NCBI GenBank assembly: GCA_017437205.1
Contig: JAFSBP010000348.1
Coordinates: 1 to 10,883 of the forward strand
Source of the DNA: Lachnospiraceae bacterium
Lineage (GTDB): Bacteria; Bacillota; Clostridia; Lachnospirales; Lachnospiraceae
Length of the DNA stretch: 10,883 nucleotides
Direction: 5' to 3'
Position numbers and translations under genes: made by a program. Below, piece by piece: positions 8,361-10,883 of this stretch (position 1 is the stretch's first letter; each line of letters starts with the position of its first letter). Below the pieces are notes generated by a model. That model was not told where the DNA came from. It did not search any database and saw only the letters and a list, made by a program, of their open reading frames with translations.

Positions 8361-8543
8361 ATGGCAAACAATTGCAAAGATTACGAAAACAACAGTCAGA
8401 ATAATTCTCAGAACAAGGGAATGAACAGCTCTCAGAACAAGAGCCAGAACAGTTCTCAGAACAGCTCTCAGAACAAGAGCCAGAACAGTTCTCAGAATAA
8501 GAGCCAGAATAGCTCTCAGAACAAGAGCCAGAACAACTACTAA
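8361..8543 (+). CDS. small Asn/Gln/Ser/Lys repeat protein, probable spore protein
   Basis: I do not recognise this 60-residue protein as a named family. After the head MANNCKDYE it consists of tetrapeptides on the pattern N-(S/K)-S-Q: three imperfect copies (10-21), then nine regular ones (22-57), then NNY. It has no hydrophobic segment and should be soluble, basic and disordered; Cys5 is the only cysteine. The AGGAGG site (8347-8352) lies 8 bases before this ATG, which argues against the longer reading frame that runs upstream into the previous gene. A sigma-G-like promoter precedes it and a hairpin terminator follows at once, so it is a single-gene unit. Small size, low complexity, Asn/Gln richness and forespore promoter suggest a small acid-soluble or gamma-type-like spore protein, but I see no sequence match to SspE. 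Function unproven. Confidence 0.75.
   Translation: MANNCKDYENNSQNNSQNKGMNSSQNKSQNSSQNSSQNKSQNSSQNKSQNSSQNKSQNNY
8424..8531 (+). repeat. in-frame tandem 12-bp repeat (nine units)
   Basis: Nine 12-base units alternate between AACAGCTCTCAG and AACAAGAGCCAG types, with a few silent changes (AGT for AGC, AAT for AAC). Neighbouring units create GCTCT...AGAGC dyads with a 7-base loop at 8428-8444, 8464-8480 and 8512-8528. The array could gain or lose units by slippage without changing frame. Confidence 0.9.
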
Positions 8544-8550
8544 TACCCGG

Positions 8551-8578
8551 CGGGAGAATCGAAAGATTCTCCCGTTAC
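8551..8578 (+). terminator. hairpin terminator of the small repeat-protein gene
   Basis: A perfect 10-pair stem, CGGGAGAATC (8551-8560) with GATTCTCCCG (8565-8574), closes a GAAA tetraloop seven bases after the stop codon. The following TTACATATTG is a weak T-tract, so termination may be partial. Confidence 0.8.
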
Positions 8579-8648
8579 ATATTGATGCGAACTGCCTGTA
8601 AGTCACATATTATGTAGGGAGAATAATTGACGAAAGGCTTGTGATCGC

Positions 8649-8939
8649 ATGGATGTCAACCTGAATCTGATCTCCGGACATGAGTTGGAGCGGAAGGCAG
8701 GATGTAGTGATTGTATGGTAATCGACTTAAGGGAACCTGGACTTTATCGCATCGGACATTTTCCGGGAGCGGTAAATCTACCCTTCGAGGATTATGATAG
8801 ATGGAGCAGAGTGCTCCCGCGGACGAAACTTTTGGTACTGTACTGTGAACGCGGTGGATCAGCACTGCAGGCCGGCAGACGGTTGGCGCGGGCAGGATAC
8901 CGGGTGGAAGTTGTCACAGGGGGATACCGACCGGGATAA
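8649..8939 (+). CDS. single-domain rhodanese-like sulfurtransferase
   Basis: This 96-residue cytoplasmic protein has the rhodanese fold signature: VIDLREPGLYRIGHFPGAVNLPF (24-46, given here as VIDLREPG and GHFPGAVNLPF) and the active-site loop CERGGS with the persulfide-carrying Cys66. Such proteins carry sulfur as a persulfide between donor and acceptor. It ends TGGYRPG, just after the conserved GG, so the short helix and Trp or Tyr often found beyond are missing; a run of five G (8919-8923) lies at this point. The ribosome site GAAAGG (8632-8637) is somewhat distant at 11 bases, but an in-frame TGA at 8628 leaves no earlier start. The promoter is unclear: it may use readthrough from the upstream hairpin or a weak site near 8606. 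Confidence 0.85.
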   Translation: MDVNLNLISGHELERKAGCSDCMVIDLREPGLYRIGHFPGAVNLPFEDYDRWSRVLPRTKLLVLYCERGGSALQAGRRLARAGYRVEVVTGGYRPG

Positions 8940-8957
8940 GGGAAATATAGTGTACGT

Positions 8958-8990
8958 GAAAGCGTCGCTGAGTGGCGCTTTCTACATATT
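8958..8990 (+). terminator. possible terminator after the rhodanese gene
   Basis: An 11-pair stem, GAAAGCGTCGC (8958-8968) with GTGGCGCTTTC (8972-8982, two wobble pairs), closes a 3-base TGA loop 18 bases after the stop. It is followed by TCTACATATTT, only partly T-rich. The stem is strong but the tail weak. Confidence 0.6.
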
Positions 8991-9088
8991 TGAAAAAATG
9001 TGTTAATATTAGACTGAAAAACTTGAAAAAATGTGTAAAATGTACTTTGTAAAACTTGAAAAAATGTGCTATACTATTCATGCGATGA
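8990..9088 (+). repeat. three 33-bp tandem units with a 13-bp invariant core
   Basis: TTGAAAAAATGTG occurs at 8990-9002, 9023-9035 and 9056-9068, exactly 33 bp apart. Copies 2 and 3 share the longer AAAACTTGAAAAAATGTG. Units 1 and 2 also match at 12 of the 20 remaining positions; unit 3 has diverged. Each core is followed by a -10-like AT stretch at the same offset, so the units look like decayed duplications of one promoter segment. Confidence 0.9.
9047..9075 (+). promoter_or_regulatory. promoter of the AAA ATPase gene
   Basis: TTGTAA (9047-9052) and TATACT (9070-9075) are separated by 17 bases. A TG at 9067-9068 makes an extended -10 element. The third 13-bp repeat fills positions 9056-9068 of the spacer, so any protein binding it would cover the core promoter. 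Confidence 0.7.
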
Positions 9089-9107
9089 ATTTGTGAGGTG
9101 ATATTCC

Positions 9108-10400
9108 ATGAAGAGAAATGCGATAGATGACCTTGTTAAATGGAAAAAGGACGAAGAACGCAAGCCTATGGTTTTAAGGGGCGCACGTCAGGTTGGTAAA
9201 ACGTGGCTGATGAAGGAGTTCGGAAAGAACCACTATGAGGGATTTGTATATTTCAACTTCGACGAAGAGGACGAGTTGAAATCTATTTTTGAAGTGAATA
9301 AAAATCCACAGCGCATCGTTGAACTGCTTTCTATGATCGCAGGGGAAAAGATATTTCCCGAAACAACACTCATTATCTTTGATGAGATTCAGGAGTGCCC
9401 TGCGGCACTGAATGCATTGAAGTACTTCAAGGAAAAGGCGAATAACTACCATGTGATTGCGGCCGGAAGCCTGCTTGGCACATTACTTGCACAGCCGAAA
9501 TCTTATCCGGTCGGGATGGTCAACCTTTTGGATATTACACCGCTTACCTTTGACGAATTTCTGGATGCAACGGATGCGCCATTGTACACCTACTATCAGA
9601 GCATTAAAAAGGAGCAGCAGATTGAAGAACTTTTCCATAACCGCTTGATGGAAGCGTATAATAACTATCTGATTATCGGCGGTATGCCGGAGTGTGTTGC
9701 ATCCTGGATCAAACATAAGGACCCTTTGAGAATTGCTCAGATTCAGAAGGAACTTGTTCAGATATATGAAAATGACTTCTCAAAGCATAACGGAAAGGTT
9801 AACAGTGGCAGAATTTTGATGGTGTTCCGCAGTATTGTTACCCAACTCGCCAAGTCAAATGAGAAGTTTATGTATGGCGCAGTTCGTGAGGGTGCAAGAG
9901 CGCGGGATTTTGAGGAAGCAATCGAGTGGCTCGTCTCTGCCGGTATGCTGAGTCGCGTTTATAATGTGTCCAAATTAGAGCATCCATTGTCTGCGTTTGA
10001 AAAACTGGATCAGTTTAAATTGTTTGTATTTGATACCGGACTGTTAAAATACATGGCAGGTATTGATAACAGCGCAATACTTCTTAAGGCAGACTATCAG
10101 TTTAAAGGACCGTTGACAGAGAACTTTGTGCTGCAGCAGCTTTACGGCCAGTATGAGGTTGCACCGCATTATTATTCTGATCGCAGCGGTGAAATTGACT
10201 TCGTTATTCAGTGCGGTACATCCATTATTCCTGTTGAAGCGAAGGGCGGCGAGGATAAGTCTGCACCGACATTTAAGAAATATGTATCGGAGCATCAGCC
10301 GGAATACGCTGTTCGTTTCTCAAAACGCAGCTATCGCAAGGATGGTTACATTACCAATATGCCGTTGTATCTGGCAAGGAAAATGAAAGAATTGCTGTAA
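9108..10400 (+). CDS. AAA_14/DUF4143 ATP-binding protein
   Basis: This is a 430-residue P-loop ATPase of the AAA_14 plus DUF4143 family. Walker A is GARQVGKT (25-32), Walker B is LIIFDE (88-93), and the sensor region reads VIAAGSLLG (116-124), all intact. The C-terminal domain ends in a PD-(D/E)xK nuclease-like pattern: Glu338 in LTENFV, Asp364 in GEIDFVIQ, and Glu377/Lys379 in PVEAKGG. Family members are numerous and variable in gut Clostridia and Bacteroidetes, and their role is not settled. No signal peptide or membrane segment is seen. AGGTGAT lies 7 bases before the ATG. The gene is visibly more AT-rich than the homocysteine methyltransferase gene and has its own repeat-bearing promoter, which fits an accessory gene inserted before the next housekeeping gene. 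No terminator separates it from that gene, so they may be co-transcribed. Confidence 0.9.
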   Translation: MKRNAIDDLVKWKKDEERKPMVLRGARQVGKTWLMKEFGKNHYEGFVYFNFDEEDELKSIFEVNKNPQRIVELLSMIAGEKIFPETTLIIFDEIQECPAALNALKYFKEKANNYHVIAAGSLLGTLLAQPKSYPVGMVNLLDITPLTFDEFLDATDAPLYTYYQSIKKEQQIEELFHNRLMEAYNNYLIIGGMPECVASWIKHKDPLRIAQIQKELVQIYENDFSKHNGKVNSGRILMVFRSIVTQLAKSNEKFMYGAVREGARARDFEEAIEWLVSAGMLSRVYNVSKLEHPLSAFEKLDQFKLFVFDTGLLKYMAGIDNSAILLKADYQFKGPLTENFVLQQLYGQYEVAPHYYSDRSGEIDFVIQCGTSIIPVEAKGGEDKSAPTFKKYVSEHQPEYAVRFSKRSYRKDGYITNMPLYLARKMKELL

Positions 10401-10409
10401 GAAATTAAT

Positions 10410-10426
10410 GGAGGGTATGATTTGTG
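10410..10426 (+). promoter_or_regulatory. ribosome binding site selecting a GTG start
   Basis: GGAGGG at 10410-10415 is 8 bases from GTG at 10424, the first codon of the THUMP methyltransferase frame. The nearby ATG at 10417 is out of frame and closes at once with a stop. Confidence 0.8.
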
Positions 10427-10883
10427 AAAACCTACGAACTCATTGCCCCTTGCCACTTTGGCATGGAGGCAGTATTAAAACGTGAAATCATGGAGATGGG
10501 CTATGAGATATCCAATGTGGAGGACGGCAAGGTAAGCTTCCTCGGCGACGCCGAGGCCATCGTGCGTGCGAATCTGCAGCTTCGCACCGCGGAACGCGTT
10601 CTCTTAAAGGTTGGAAGCTTTACCGCATATACATATGACGAATTGTTTGAGAAGACGAAGGCGCTTGCCTGGGAAGAGTATATTCCGGCGGATGGACGTT
10701 TTTGGGTGGCTAAAGCCTCCTCTATCAAAAGTACACTGTTCAGCCCGTCAGATATCCAGTCGATCATGAAAAAGGCCATGGTGAGGCGATTAGAGGCCGT
10801 GTACGGCATCAGCTGGTTCCCGGAGACCGGAAGCTCATTTCCTCTCAGAGTGACATTGATGAAGGATGTGGTGACGGTGACAT
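10424..10883 (+). CDS. THUMP-domain class I RNA methyltransferase (partial, RlmL/YpsC-like)
   Basis: The first 153 codons of a gene that continues past the window. Translation from the GTG begins MKTYELIAPCHFGMEAVLKR, matching the start of the RlmL/YpsC group, often labelled 'putative N6-adenine-specific DNA methylase' but related to 23S rRNA guanine-N2 methyltransferases. The segment seen is the N-terminal ferredoxin-like part (1-50, with YEISNVEDGKVSFLGD) and the THUMP RNA-binding domain (about 50-153, with LRTAERVLLKVGSF and FWVAKASSIKSTLFSPSDIQ). The AdoMet-binding catalytic domain would lie outside the window. It starts 23 bases after the ATPase stop with no promoter or terminator between, so it is probably co-transcribed with it here. 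Confidence 0.87.
   Translation, partial: MKTYELIAPCHFGMEAVLKREIMEMGYEISNVEDGKVSFLGDAEAIVRANLQLRTAERVLLKVGSFTAYTYDELFEKTKALAWEEYIPADGRFWVAKASSIKSTLFSPSDIQSIMKKAMVRRLEAVYGISWFPETGSSFPLRVTLMKDVVTVT

Noticed and set aside
8337..8606. Minus-strand frame with Leu/Val/Ala repeats opposite the small repeat gene
   Set aside because: It is the exact antisense of the 12-bp tandem array; promoter, ribosome site and terminator all support the + strand gene.
8582..8612. CATATTA (8606-8612) as a sigma-G -10, or TATTAT as a sigma-A -10, before the rhodanese gene
   Set aside because: No good -35 match at the right distance for either; left as an uncertain promoter only.
8981..8990. TCTACATATT after the rhodanese gene as a third BlaI operator
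   Set aside because: Only one half-site; no TGTAGA partner follows.
8990..9088. 33-bp spaced repeats as a CRISPR array
   Set aside because: The conserved core is only 13 bp and the intervening 20 bp are themselves partly alike; no Cas genes are present.
10501..10809. 102-codon minus-strand frame at the window end
   Set aside because: It is antisense to a clearly recognisable THUMP methyltransferase frame on the + strand and has no features of its own.

Overview
The window is about 10.9 kb of a moderate-GC chromosome from a spore-forming member of the Clostridia, most likely Lachnospiraceae. Three things point there: a Firmicutes-type RpoC without the proteobacterial trigger-loop insertion, a BlaI/M56 pair with the clostridial non-penicillin-binding sensor tail, and a sigma-G-like forespore promoter in front of a small Asn/Gln/Ser repeat protein. 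The family-level assignment is inference. Every gene lies on the + strand.

Layout. The 3' end of rpoB (1-304) and a complete rpoC (323-4105) form the RNA polymerase operon, which closes with a strong intrinsic terminator. The usual rpsL-rpsG-fusA-tuf neighbours do not follow. Instead comes a single-gene unit (4221-5084) for an RlmI-like SAM methyltransferase, again with a strong terminator. The T-tract of that terminator runs straight into the -35 box of a BlaI-type promoter carrying two matching operators (5129-5179). This promoter drives blaI (5203-5565), a BlaR1-like M56 membrane metalloprotease (5568-7376) and, apparently read through, a stand-alone homocysteine S-methyltransferase domain protein (7396-8265). 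No beta-lactamase or other obvious target gene is present, so the regulatory pair probably controls itself and perhaps the methyltransferase.

Next is a monocistronic unit with a sigma-G-like promoter, a strong Shine-Dalgarno, a 60-residue protein built of N-(S/K)-S-Q tetrapeptides, and a GAAA-loop hairpin terminator (8294-8574). It looks like a forespore-expressed gene of undescribed function and is the most interesting item here. A small single-domain rhodanese follows (8649-8939). Then comes an AT-rich intergenic region with three copies of a 13-bp sequence spaced exactly 33 bp apart; the last copy fills the spacer of the promoter for an AAA_14/DUF4143 ATPase (9108-10400). The window ends inside a THUMP-domain RNA methyltransferase of the RlmL/YpsC type that starts at a GTG (10424 onward).

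The genes fall into a housekeeping core (RNA polymerase, two RNA-methyltransferase-like enzymes), a stress-sensing regulatory unit linked to one-carbon/methionine metabolism, a probable sporulation gene, and an accessory-type ATPase. Most remaining open frames are antisense or out-of-frame shadows, notably a 735-codon one opposite rpoC.
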